Source of the DNA: JBHPGW01 sp042569785
GTDB taxonomy: Bacteria; Planctomycetota; Phycisphaerae; Sedimentisphaerales; Anaerobacaceae
Assembly: GCA_042569785.1 (NCBI GenBank)
Contig: JBHPGW010000093.1
Location: forward strand, 1-8,923
Direction: 5' to 3'
DNA length: 8,923 nt
The notes beneath the pieces were generated by a model. That model had not been told where the DNA came from and did no database searches. It saw only the letters and a list, made by a program, of their open reading frames with translations. A program made the translations under genes and the position numbers. Shown one piece after another: positions 1 to 8,022 of this stretch. Numbering within the stretch: the stretch's first letter is position 1; every line of letters begins with the position of its first letter.

Positions 1-3000
1 GAATACGTGTGATATACTCTCATAACAACTGGTACATAAAACAGGGGCATTCCAGAAGTGGCTCTACTGATGATAATGGCATCAAGAAATATGAATGGGA
101 TTTTACCAACAACGGCAGTTATGACTATTATGAAACAGCCAGTTATCATCCCGATGGTGCTTTTGACGGCAAAACAACGTACACTTATGACTCTAACGAA
201 ACTGCCAAACTGCAAGTTACTGAAAATCACGCATACAGTTGGACCGATACCGATACTATTTCTGTATATGTCAGTAACGATTCTGATGGTGACGGTCTGC
301 CTAGTCTTTGGGAAGAGGCATATGGCTTGAGCGATTCCAACGCAGCCGATGCTGATGAAGACCTTGACAGTGATAGTTATAATAATTTATCCGAATACCT
401 GCACGAAACTGACCCCAACGACAACACCAAGACACCATCGACTAATATTACTATTAATGTTCCAGATGACGTAAATACGATTCAACGTGCTATAGATGCC
501 TCTATTGATGGCGATACTATCATAGTATTTGCTGGTACATATTATGAGACAATAGATTTTGATGGTAAGGAGATAACTGTTCAAAGTAGTGATCCTAATA
601 ACTGGAATATAGTTGATACTACAATTATTGACGCCAACGATGCAAATGAATTTGTTATTTCATTCGATTCCGCTGAAGATGCAGATTCGGTATTGAAAGG
701 CTTTACGCTTACTGGTGGTAATCTCGGTATTTATTGCGAGACTGCAACACCTGTCATCAGCAACTGTGTTATCACCGGCAACGGTGATGGAACTAATAAT
801 GGCGGTGGTATGTACGATAGTAATTCTGCTCCGAGTGTTACCAACTGTTTCTTCGTAGAAAATGATGCTAATTTTGGTGGTGGTATTTACGACATTAATT
901 CTGCACCGATTTTGGCTAACTGTGTTTTTTACGACAATAGTGCCAGTTTTGATGGCGGTGGTATCTACGATATCAATTCGACTATGACATTGACCAACTG
1001 CACCTTTGCTAAGAATACCGCAGGTGATGACGGTGGGGCAATGTGTAATAAAGGTGCTTCTTCACAGGCTGTTATGGCTAACTGTATATTCTGGAATGAT
1101 ACTGCTGTTGGTGATGGTAACGAAGTATATAAAGAGGCTGGTGCCGATCCTAACTTTAGCTATTCATGTATAGAAGGCTCTGGTGGTAGTAGTAGCTGGG
1201 ACTCAAACTTCGGTAGTAATGACGGCAATAATATCGATAGTGACCCCAATTTTGTAAATGTTGATAATGCTAACGGACCGGATGGTATATTTGGTACATT
1301 TGATGATGGCCTGTCTCTTGATATAATCGAATATTCCAGCCCGTGTGTTGATGCAGCTGATGGTAATAGTGCGCCTTCAACTGATATAGTCGGCAGATCG
1401 AGAATCGATGTTGATGGTATCAGTAATACCGGCATCGGAAATCCTGATTATGTTGATATGGGGGCATATGAATCGCCGATGATCTGGTTCGTTGATATTG
1501 ATGCTACCGGCAGTGATAACGGCCGTTCATGGACAAACGCATTTACAGACCTGCAGGATGCTATCGCCGAAGCTGGTTATGGTCATGAAATATGGGTGGC
1601 ACAGGGAACATATAAACCTACAGATGGCAACGACCGAACGATCTCCTTTGAACTTGTTACAGGTGTAGCAGTTTACGGTGGCTTTGACGCTATCGAAACA
1701 GCTTGTGCTGATAGAGACTGGACTTTATATACAACTACCCTCAGTGGTGATATAAATGTATCTGATAACTCAAATGATAACAGTCACAGCGTTGTAGTTG
1801 GCAGTGTAACGGATGCTACCACCGTTCTGGACGGTTTCACTATAAGGGGCGGTAATGCACCTAGTAGTGATCCATTTCCGGGGTATGCCAGGGGGGCAGG
1901 GATGTATAATTACAATGCAAGTCTCACCATAAGAAACTGCATATTTACTGACAACCACATTGGAGATTATGGCGGCGGTATGGCCAATGTTTCCGGCAGC
2001 AATCCGAGGATAATCAACTGTGTATTCAGTGATAATTCAGCCGATGGTTATGGTGGTGGGGTATATAATAGCTACAGCGACTCAACGTTTATTAATTGTG
2101 TATTCACCGGCAACTCGGCAGGTAATGGTGCAGGTATGAGAAACCTTGAATCTTCGCCGACAATTACCAATTGTACATTTTATAACAATTCAGCGAGCAG
2201 CCGTGGCGGTGCTATGCATAACGCATATGGCGACTCATCTCCTGTAATAACCAACAGTATCCTCTGGGGCAACTCGGCTGTTGTCGATTATAACGAGGTA
2301 TATAACCAATCTTCATATCCGTACTTTAGTTACTGCAATATTAAAGATTGCAACCTTGGCGCAGGTACATGGGATTGGGACGAAGATATCGGCACTGACG
2401 GCAGCGGTAATATCGATAGTGACCCTTGTTTTGCAGATTCAAGTGATCCTGATGGCAGTGATAATATCTTTATGACACATGACGATGGCCTGCGAATTAC
2501 TACTGACGGTTCCTGTATCGATGCCGCAGATGGCGATAATGCACTTTCAGCGGATATACTTGATCGCAGCTATGTTGATATCAATGATGTTAATAATACC
2601 GGCACAGGTGAGCCCAACTATGTTGATATGGGTGCCTATGAATACGGCTGTGATACCGATGGTGACGGCATGGATGACGACTGGGAGGTTCTTTATGGCC
2701 TTGATCCAACAGATGCCAGCGATGCAGGAGACGACGACGATAGCGATGGCTTGACAAATCTGGCCGAGTATGGCTACAAGACCAACCCGATCGATTCCGA
2801 TACCGACGATGATGGTATGCCCGATGGCTGGGAGGTTCAATATGGTCTTGACCCAACCAATAACAGTGATGCCGACAGCGACCTTGACAGTGACACCTAC
2901 TCCAATGTCGTGGAGTTCCTGCACGGCAGCGGCCCCAATGACGACAGCAATCTACCTGGGACCATGACGATTTATATACCTTATAATGTAAGTACAATCC

Positions 3001-6000
3001 AGGATGCAATAGACTGGAGTATTGACGGTGATGTAATTGCAGTCTCACAAGGCACGTATTATGAATCTATAGATTTTAACGGTGTTAATTGCACGTTAGC
3101 CAGTACCGATGTTAATGACAGCAGTGTAGTCGCAAATACGGTTATCAACGGTAATGGCTCTGGAACTGTGGTTACATTCGATTCCGGCGAAAATAGCAAT
3201 GCGGTATTAGTTGGACTTACGATTACCAATGGTACTTATGGTATATCCTGCAGCAGTTCGTCCAGCCCCTCTATCAAGCAATGTGTAATCAAAGACAACA
3301 GTTCGCACGGAATATACTGCACATTAGGTTCGCCTGACATTAGTTATAACGAAATCAGTGACAATGGCGGTGATGGTATATATTCTTCTGCCACAACACC
3401 ACCTACGATCAAAAACAACTGGATATATGACAATAGCAATGGAATAGGCTTTAGTTCTGCTGCCTCGGCAGCAACCGTTCGTAATAATACAATAATTGAT
3501 AATGACAGTAATGGAATATACGTTGTTTCCAATACCGCCCCAGCTATCAGCAACTGTATTATCTGGAGAAATAATGACGATCTGGTTGATTGCAGCGCAA
3601 CATACAGTTGTATCGAGGATGGCGATACGGGCACAGGCAATATATCCAGCTATCCTTATTTCGAAGATTACGACAGCAATGATTTTCATCTGACGTGGAA
3701 CTCACCCTGTATTAACAGGGGCGATCCCAACGGCAGTTATACCGGCGAAACCGATATCGATGGTGACGGCAGGGTTACAACAGAAATATATGTAGCCGAC
3801 CGAATTGACATAGGTGCCGATGAGTTATTTGATAACGATATTCACAACTCCGTTAACCGGGTAAAAAATCCAGGTTTTGAGGATGGCAACGATTCTAATG
3901 ACCCTAATGTTCCTTTGTACTGGAAAAAGAATCAAATCACGGAGCCAAACGTATTGATCTCTATTGATGATGCCAACAAACATTCAGGGAGTTATTCATT
4001 TAAAACGTATCATGACGGCTCTATTACAACCGGCTATCCACATATTTACTCAGAGGGTATAGACGTAGAAGCAGGAGAAATATATAATCTTTCGGCGTGG
4101 GTAAAGTGTGACCTTGGCACAGAAGGAATCACTTTGTTTGCAACTGGATATGATTCTGATGGTTTTTCTGTGAATTATAGTACTGTTAGCATAGGTTCGA
4201 TCCCTGCTGATGAGTGGACGTATCTGAATCTTGGAGGAATTGCCATTAATGGTTTGGTTGACGGTAAAAGCACTACACAAGTACGTGTTAGGCTATTTGC
4301 TCCTTTTAGAACAGAAGGTACGATCTGGTGGGACGATGTTAGTTTTACTGAAATATCCCCGGAATTCTTACCATCCTACGGCTGTGCAAATGAGCCCAAT
4401 ATTGTCGAAACGGTTGATTTTGGCGGCAGTGATCCTAACAACGAAAAGTGGACAGACTGCTCAACAAAAATGGGTAGTCCGAATACCGATTCTGATGACA
4501 ACAACATCACTTACAGGGAACTTATCGCTGGCAATACACTTACAATAGAATTTCCAGCATTCAACGTTGACCCTAATTACGATCCCAATGACCCCAATGA
4601 TATGAACTCTCTGCCGTTGACGCCTATGCTTCTGGAAATAATGTACAAGGACACGGTTGATGATGGTACAACCGCAAGAACTGCGGGTACTGGAGACCTG
4701 GTAGTAGTTAAATCGAGGCTTGATTATATCGATCTTGACCCCGACTATTTAAAAAGTTCGAGTCGAGATTATGATCTGGTTCATCTTGGAGGAGTCAACG
4801 ATGGCAACTGGAAGTATATGCAATACGGTTTCCAGAAAAGTGACTACCAGCTTTTGCGGGCTATCGATGGAAAATTTACCATAGAGATCCTAAACTATAA
4901 CGATGCTAATATACCGATCGATTATGTAAGTCTGAGAAAAATCACACAAGCTGAATATGATAACTTAGTCAACAAGCAAAGAGCGGTGAGAGGCTTTGAC
5001 GAGGTTGATTTGCCTGCCGATGCACCCAATGACCCCAATTACGATGACCCGAATATAACCATCTTTGTGCGTGATATAATGCATCCTGTCTATAAACATA
5101 CCCAGCCGGAGGTGAATGAGCCTAACAGCATAACGGCATTTAGCGTCTGGGGGCAAGTCGAACCTGCATGTTTTTCCATGTATTCGGAAAACGGAGTAAG
5201 CGATCTGACGATTACGGTTTCTGACCTGACCCATTCTACAGACAGCAATTCGGTAATCAGTGAGCCTAATATAACTCTCTACCATGTGATCTATGATGAA
5301 TCCAGACTTAATTATATTTATGTTCCCAAGACTTATGCTTTGCTGCCTGATTATCTTAAAGAGTTTACTACTTTATCGGTCGAGCCTAATACTTCTGAAA
5401 CTATCTGGCTGAAAATCCGGGTGCCGGATCAAAATGACGGCTTATCAGCCGGCTTATACGAAGGTCAGGTCAATATTCAAAGAGCCGGTGAACCCAATGT
5501 TACTGCAGCAATTGACTTTACTGTCTATAATATTACTCTGAATAATTCACGTCACAGCAATACTGTCTATCACGACCCTTATGCTAAAATCTTCTCTAAC
5601 AACCTGGATATAGTTTACGATGCTTATCGAGAAACAGGGGTTGAGCCGTTTATTTGCAACGTAACTCACCGTGTTGTTGCTTCTGAGGATGTAAACGCAG
5701 ACTACAATGTTGTTTATGACAGCAACAATTTCGAAATAGCTCTGGACAGAATGATAGATGAAGGGGTTATAAGCCAGGGAAGCAAAGTATATTTGCATAT
5801 AAGCGAACACACCTGGGAACCCGCCTATGAATTTGCCACTGGATCCGAGCATAATAAAAATGACGTGAACCTGTGGGACAGCCTCTCTGCTCCAAATTTC
5901 ATAGGAGCCTTTGAACAATTGCTTGGGGTTTACGCAGATGCTGCCAATGACGCAAATATCACATTTATTTTCGAGATAAAGGATGAACCGGGAAGTAACC

Positions 6001-6824
6001 CCGACAAAGAATACAAAAGAATTGTATGTGATAGATTATTTACAATAATACATGGCTGCAATGAGCCAAATGGCTTGCAAACCGGTGCATCATATATTAC
6101 AGATTGCGATGATGAAGAAGTTCCTGGAGATTATAATATACCGGCACCAAACGGACCGAATATACCACCGTTGACCGACCTGGTTGATTATAAGGTATGG
6201 AATCCAGGTTATATAGATATCGGTTACGCAAGCCACCAGGACCCGAATTATCACGGTAATTTTGGTTACTATACTACAAGCCATTCATATTGGGCCAATC
6301 CGGCATATAACAGATTCCTTCACGGTTTATTTGCTTTTGCGACGGACACGGAACTTATTTCGGCATACGCAATGGGCGTTTACGTAAACGATCCTTTCAA
6401 TGATTTTGATGCTTATTACAGTTATATCCTTCCTTTTACTTATCCTGATTTTATCTATGCCTATCCGACCTGGAGCGGTGAACTGCTGCCTACGATAGGC
6501 GGACTGGAAGGGATCCGCGAGGGGATAAAGGATGCCAGGTATATCGCGACTTTGGAAGGACTTATTGAGAATGGATATGATCCGTGTGACTCAAATTTCG
6601 TTGACGCTAACGACTATCTCGATGATCTATATAGCAGCATAGACCCTAATTATCCTACGGCATACTCCGGCCAGGCAACAGAACTCGGATATTATAAAGC
6701 GATACTGGAAGATATTTCAGATATCAACGATCCGAATACCGGCGACCCGAATGACTTCGAGGCGTTTACCGAAATCAGGCAGAATGTCGTGGATTTCATT
6801 GTAGCAATCGACCCAAATGCCTGA
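1..6824 (+). CDS. Giant modular secreted-type protein: PKD-like, TSP3-like linkers, three beta-helices, CBM-like, GH123/DUF4091-like C-terminus (5' partial)
   Basis: The frame is open at the left edge (ATA CGT precede a GTG at 9), so the true start and signal peptide lie upstream. Residues are counted from that GTG; 2271 are visible. Domains: PKD-like, about 20-90; Asp-rich TSP3-like linker, 91-140; beta-helix I, 146-488; beta-helix II, 491-878; two TSP3-like linkers, 882-983; beta-helix III, 985-1272; jelly-roll/CBM-like, 1282-1449 (NPGFEDG start, WWDDVSF end); beta-rich segments, 1465-1845; GH123/DUF4091-like domain, about 1850-2235. The helices show stacked NCxFxxN turns with GGGxYD motifs, and each ends in a choice-of-anchor-Q-like DMGAYE or DIGADE. 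The last domain has KDEPGS and GIREGIKDARYIATL, typical of the GH123 catalytic family, whose known members cleave N-acetylgalactosaminides by an Asp-Glu pair; D1992-E1993 fit. The C-terminus is DPNA, with no PEP-CTERM or membrane segment. Domain calls are by eye. Enzyme activity is inferred and the substrate unknown. Confidence 0.9.
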   Translation, partial: IRVIYSHNNWYIKQGHSRSGSTDDNGIKKYEWDFTNNGSYDYYETASYHPDGAFDGKTTYTYDSNETAKLQVTENHAYSWTDTDTISVYVSNDSDGDGLPSLWEEAYGLSDSNAADADEDLDSDSYNNLSEYLHETDPNDNTKTPSTNITINVPDDVNTIQRAIDASIDGDTIIVFAGTYYETIDFDGKEITVQSSDPNNWNIVDTTIIDANDANEFVISFDSAEDADSVLKGFTLTGGNLGIYCETATPVISNCVITGNGDGTNNGGGMYDSNSAPSVTNCFFVENDANFGGGIYDINSAPILANCVFYDNSASFDGGGIYDINSTMTLTNCTFAKNTAGDDGGAMCNKGASSQAVMANCIFWNDTAVGDGNEVYKEAGADPNFSYSCIEGSGGSSSWDSNFGSNDGNNIDSDPNFVNVDNANGPDGIFGTFDDGLSLDIIEYSSPCVDAADGNSAPSTDIVGRSRIDVDGISNTGIGNPDYVDMGAYESPMIWFVDIDATGSDNGRSWTNAFTDLQDAIAEAGYGHEIWVAQGTYKPTDGNDRTISFELVTGVAVYGGFDAIETACADRDWTLYTTTLSGDINVSDNSNDNSHSVVVGSVTDATTVLDGFTIRGGNAPSSDPFPGYARGAGMYNYNASLTIRNCIFTDNHIGDYGGGMANVSGSNPRIINCVFSDNSADGYGGGVYNSYSDSTFINCVFTGNSAGNGAGMRNLESSPTITNCTFYNNSASSRGGAMHNAYGDSSPVITNSILWGNSAVVDYNEVYNQSSYPYFSYCNIKDCNLGAGTWDWDEDIGTDGSGNIDSDPCFADSSDPDGSDNIFMTHDDGLRITTDGSCIDAADGDNALSADILDRSYVDINDVNNTGTGEPNYVDMGAYEYGCDTDGDGMDDDWEVLYGLDPTDASDAGDDDDSDGLTNLAEYGYKTNPIDSDTDDDGMPDGWEVQYGLDPTNNSDADSDLDSDTYSNVVEFLHGSGPNDDSNLPGTMTIYIPYNVSTIQDAIDWSIDGDVIAVSQGTYYESIDFNGVNCTLASTDVNDSSVVANTVINGNGSGTVVTFDSGENSNAVLVGLTITNGTYGISCSSSSSPSIKQCVIKDNSSHGIYCTLGSPDISYNEISDNGGDGIYSSATTPPTIKNNWIYDNSNGIGFSSAASAATVRNNTIIDNDSNGIYVVSNTAPAISNCIIWRNNDDLVDCSATYSCIEDGDTGTGNISSYPYFEDYDSNDFHLTWNSPCINRGDPNGSYTGETDIDGDGRVTTEIYVADRIDIGADELFDNDIHNSVNRVKNPGFEDGNDSNDPNVPLYWKKNQITEPNVLISIDDANKHSGSYSFKTYHDGSITTGYPHIYSEGIDVEAGEIYNLSAWVKCDLGTEGITLFATGYDSDGFSVNYSTVSIGSIPADEWTYLNLGGIAINGLVDGKSTTQVRVRLFAPFRTEGTIWWDDVSFTEISPEFLPSYGCANEPNIVETVDFGGSDPNNEKWTDCSTKMGSPNTDSDDNNITYRELIAGNTLTIEFPAFNVDPNYDPNDPNDMNSLPLTPMLLEIMYKDTVDDGTTARTAGTGDLVVVKSRLDYIDLDPDYLKSSSRDYDLVHLGGVNDGNWKYMQYGFQKSDYQLLRAIDGKFTIEILNYNDANIPIDYVSLRKITQAEYDNLVNKQRAVRGFDEVDLPADAPNDPNYDDPNITIFVRDIMHPVYKHTQPEVNEPNSITAFSVWGQVEPACFSMYSENGVSDLTITVSDLTHSTDSNSVISEPNITLYHVIYDESRLNYIYVPKTYALLPDYLKEFTTLSVEPNTSETIWLKIRVPDQNDGLSAGLYEGQVNIQRAGEPNVTAAIDFTVYNITLNNSRHSNTVYHDPYAKIFSNNLDIVYDAYRETGVEPFICNVTHRVVASEDVNADYNVVYDSNNFEIALDRMIDEGVISQGSKVYLHISEHTWEPAYEFATGSEHNKNDVNLWDSLSAPNFIGAFEQLLGVYADAANDANITFIFEIKDEPGSNPDKEYKRIVCDRLFTIIHGCNEPNGLQTGASYITDCDDEEVPGDYNIPAPNGPNIPPLTDLVDYKVWNPGYIDIGYASHQDPNYHGNFGYYTTSHSYWANPAYNRFLHGLFAFATDTELISAYAMGVYVNDPFNDFDAYYSYILPFTYPDFIYAYPTWSGELLPTIGGLEGIREGIKDARYIATLEGLIENGYDPCDSNFVDANDYLDDLYSSIDPNYPTAYSGQATELGYYKAILEDISDINDPNTGDPNDFEAFTEIRQNVVDFIVAIDPNA
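279..788 (+). repeat. Intragenic duplicated module, copy 1 (TSP3-like linker plus start of beta-helix I)
   Basis: Codons 91-260 of the large gene encode an Asp-rich calcium-binding-type linker (DSDGDGLPSLWEEAYGL, then DLDSDSYNNLSEYLH) running straight into the first beta-helix (TIQRAIDASIDGDTI, GTYYETIDF). The same order and much of the same sequence recur at codons 931-1097. The similarity is clear in protein and still visible in DNA near the linker, for example accttgacagtga in both. This indicates an internal duplication of a linker-plus-helix unit that has since diverged. Confidence 0.75.
2799..3299 (+). repeat. Intragenic duplicated module, copy 2 (TSP3-like linker plus start of beta-helix III)
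   Basis: Codons 931-1097 match copy 1 at 279-788: DTDDDGMPDGWEVQYGL, DLDSDTYSNVVEFLH, TIQDAIDWSIDGD and GTYYESIDF follow in the same order and spacing. An extra linker (codons 882-930, DTDGDGMDDDWEVLYGLDP) precedes this copy and is absent before copy 1, so the linker unit itself was also duplicated here. Confidence 0.75.
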
Positions 6825-6893
6825 TGATTAACAAAATCCGATACCGAAAACTTGCGTGACAAGGACAGAACGGGCAGGATTGGATAAAAAAGT

Positions 6894-6913
6894 GAAAAAA
6901 CTATGATTTTTTC
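6894..6913. promoter_or_regulatory. A/T inverted repeat abutting the -35 box
   Basis: GAAAAAA, six bases (CTATGA), then TTTTTTC form a perfect 7-bp inverted repeat that ends exactly where the TTGACA box begins. Its place upstream of a strong promoter suits an UP-like A-tract or T-tract element or a protein-binding site. The stem has only one G-C pair, so it is a poor intrinsic terminator for the large gene, although it lies about 70 bp beyond that stop codon. No better terminator is visible in 6825-6893. Confidence 0.4.
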
Positions 6914-6942
6914 TTGACAAACATCTTGTGATAAGATATAAA
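6914..6942 (+). promoter_or_regulatory. Sigma-70-type promoter for the PEP-CTERM gene
   Basis: TTGACA at 6914-6919 and TATAAA at 6937-6942 are separated by 17 bp, which is consensus -35, ideal spacing and a 5/6 -10 box. Transcription would start near 6949-6951, giving a leader of about 100 nt before the ATG at 7051. The promoter lies 90 bp after the stop of the large gene, so the downstream gene is probably its own transcription unit. Confidence 0.75.
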
Positions 6943-6969
6943 TGATTAAAAAGCGGAAAGGTGGCTAAT

Positions 6970-7028
6970 ATGGCCCTGAGAGTGGGACATCTGTGATGCG
7001 GTATTCTGTATTGCCAATACAATTATAG
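6970..7028 (+). other. Two tiny overlapping reading frames in the 5' leader (possible leader peptides)
   Basis: An ATG at 6970 opens MALRVGHL and stops with TGA at 6994-6996. A second ATG at 6996 shares the A of that stop and opens MRYSVLPIQL, ending with TAG at 7026-7028. The first is preceded by GGAAAGGTGG (6955-6964) at 5-nt spacing, a good ribosome-binding site just after the predicted transcription start. The pair lies wholly between promoter and main start codon, so translation of the leader could affect the PEP-CTERM gene. Such short frames often arise by chance and nothing is conserved that can be checked here. Confidence 0.25.
7007..7021. promoter_or_regulatory. 15-bp perfect palindrome in the 5' leader
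   Basis: TGTATTG-C-CAATACA is a perfect 7-bp inverted repeat about a single central base. The arms are too close for an RNA hairpin using all seven pairs, so a dimeric DNA-binding protein site fits better than a terminator. It lies about 60 bp downstream of the predicted transcription start and 29 bp before the ATG, a position compatible with roadblock-type repression. No known regulator consensus is recognised. Confidence 0.35.
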
Positions 7029-7035
7029 CACAAGC

Positions 7036-7050
7036 AGGAAAGGTAAGAGG
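7036..7050 (+). promoter_or_regulatory. Ribosome-binding site of the PEP-CTERM gene
   Basis: AGGAAAGG (7036-7043) lies 7 nt before the ATG at 7051, and AGAGG (7046-7050) touches that ATG. The tandem ATGATG leaves the exact start open between 7051 and 7054. The first purine block best fits 7051. Confidence 0.6.
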
Positions 7051-7758
7051 ATGATGAGAAACTTTATTTTTGCACTGATAGTCATAGCCTTTGCCACTAC
7101 CGGGGCTTTCGGCAGTTTGATTGAGGTGGATATCGAGATCGACCCTGTAATTGATCACCACTGGATAGTTATTCCGCCTGAACAGATGATGGATAACTAT
7201 TTGACGGATGCGGTTCTAACAAACCCTCCTGATGTCACTCTTGCCAGTGGTGATGTTTATCGTTTAAACGTCAGTTTTACTGATGGCAAAATGCTCAAAC
7301 TCATAAACAATGTCAGCCACGTAGAATTCTTTGCCAGTTTCAAATATGACAATGGGGGTAGACCTTCTGGTCCGAGTGAACATTATGGCAATATAGAAAT
7401 AGATATTACCAACTCCGCAGGAGTCCTTAATACTACCAAGTCAACCACTCCTGCTCTCTTTGCAGATGCTGATAGAAGTTATATTCATTTTTTAGCTGGA
7501 AGTGATCCCAGATGGCAGAACGATGCCGGTGAAATTGCCGATGGCTCATTATTTGGCGACTTTACATTGGAATTTACCACCCCGACTACCGAGTATACCT
7601 TTTCCGCGAGACCTTTCGATGTAAGACTAAACATGAAAGCATTCAGCGACGATAACAGTTACGACAGGAACCTGTTTGAGATAGTCCCCGAACCCGCAAC
7701 GGTACTGCTTCTCAGTTTCGGCGGTTTATTCCTCCGCAGAAAACAAAAACAGCAATAA
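7051..7758 (+). CDS. PEP-CTERM sorting-domain protein of unknown function
   Basis: The 235-residue product starts with a Sec signal peptide: Arg3, a hydrophobic core from about 5 to 16, and a likely cut after AFG (residues 19-21). It ends with a complete PEP-CTERM signal: VPEPAT at 212-217, a hydrophobic stretch from about 218 to 228, then the basic tail RRKQK. Proteins with this signal are known to be processed by an exosortase (EpsH/XrtA-type) and delivered to the envelope or extracellular matrix. The middle (about 25-208) has short alternating hydrophobic strands, no visible cysteine and no recognised catalytic motif, and looks like a beta-sandwich; this is inference. It has its own promoter and does not overlap the large gene upstream. 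No exosortase gene lies in the window. No terminator is evident after the stop. Confidence 0.93.
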   Translation: MMRNFIFALIVIAFATTGAFGSLIEVDIEIDPVIDHHWIVIPPEQMMDNYLTDAVLTNPPDVTLASGDVYRLNVSFTDGKMLKLINNVSHVEFFASFKYDNGGRPSGPSEHYGNIEIDITNSAGVLNTTKSTTPALFADADRSYIHFLAGSDPRWQNDAGEIADGSLFGDFTLEFTTPTTEYTFSARPFDVRLNMKAFSDDNSYDRNLFEIVPEPATVLLLSFGGLFLRRKQKQQ

Positions 7759-8022
7759 CATAAATCCCTACTAACCACTCAACAAACCACCACCCACCAA
7801 CCCTACCCCCATCTCAAGCAACGCGTAGGGTGCAAATATTCATCGGGACTTAACATTTTGTTCTTTCACAATTTAATATCAAATATTTCGTCCATAAATA
7901 ATGGCTTGAGTTGGAGATGGTTTTACAGCATTACCTGAAAATATTCAAACCCAGCAATTTTTGGCACAAGAGCTTCGCAAAGTACACAGGAAGACCATTA
8001 ACATATTTGATGGGGTAAACTC
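7759..8022. other. Intergenic DNA with weak inverted repeats and an unassigned possible gene remnant
   Basis: A purine-poor stretch (7765-7820) contains ACCCTAC at 7800-7806, pairing with GTAGGGT at 7825-7831 across 18 nt, with no T-run after it. CCATCTCAAGC (7809-7819) recurs inverted at 7904-7920 with a 4-bp insertion. From 7910 to 8026 the + strand is open for 38 codons with no start codon of its own, and it reads like protein (ENIQTQQFLAQELRKVHRK, ending FDGVNS). It stops on top of the transposase stop on the other strand. Two other frames here are open as well, so coding direction cannot be decided. It may be the outer end of the insertion element or a decayed host gene. Confidence 0.35.

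Noticed and set aside
2547..3048. Long - strand frames opposite the beta-helix and linker region (125 and 152 codons)
   Set aside because: They are shadows of the repetitive GAT/GAC/GGC codons of the real gene; their products are His/Arg/Ile-rich and without domains.
6834..6881. AATCC...GGATT as a terminator after the large gene
   Set aside because: Only five pairs across a long loop, with no T-run.
7800..7831. ACCCTAC / GTAGGGT inverted repeat as terminator of the PEP-CTERM gene
   Set aside because: The loop is 18 nt and no T-run follows.
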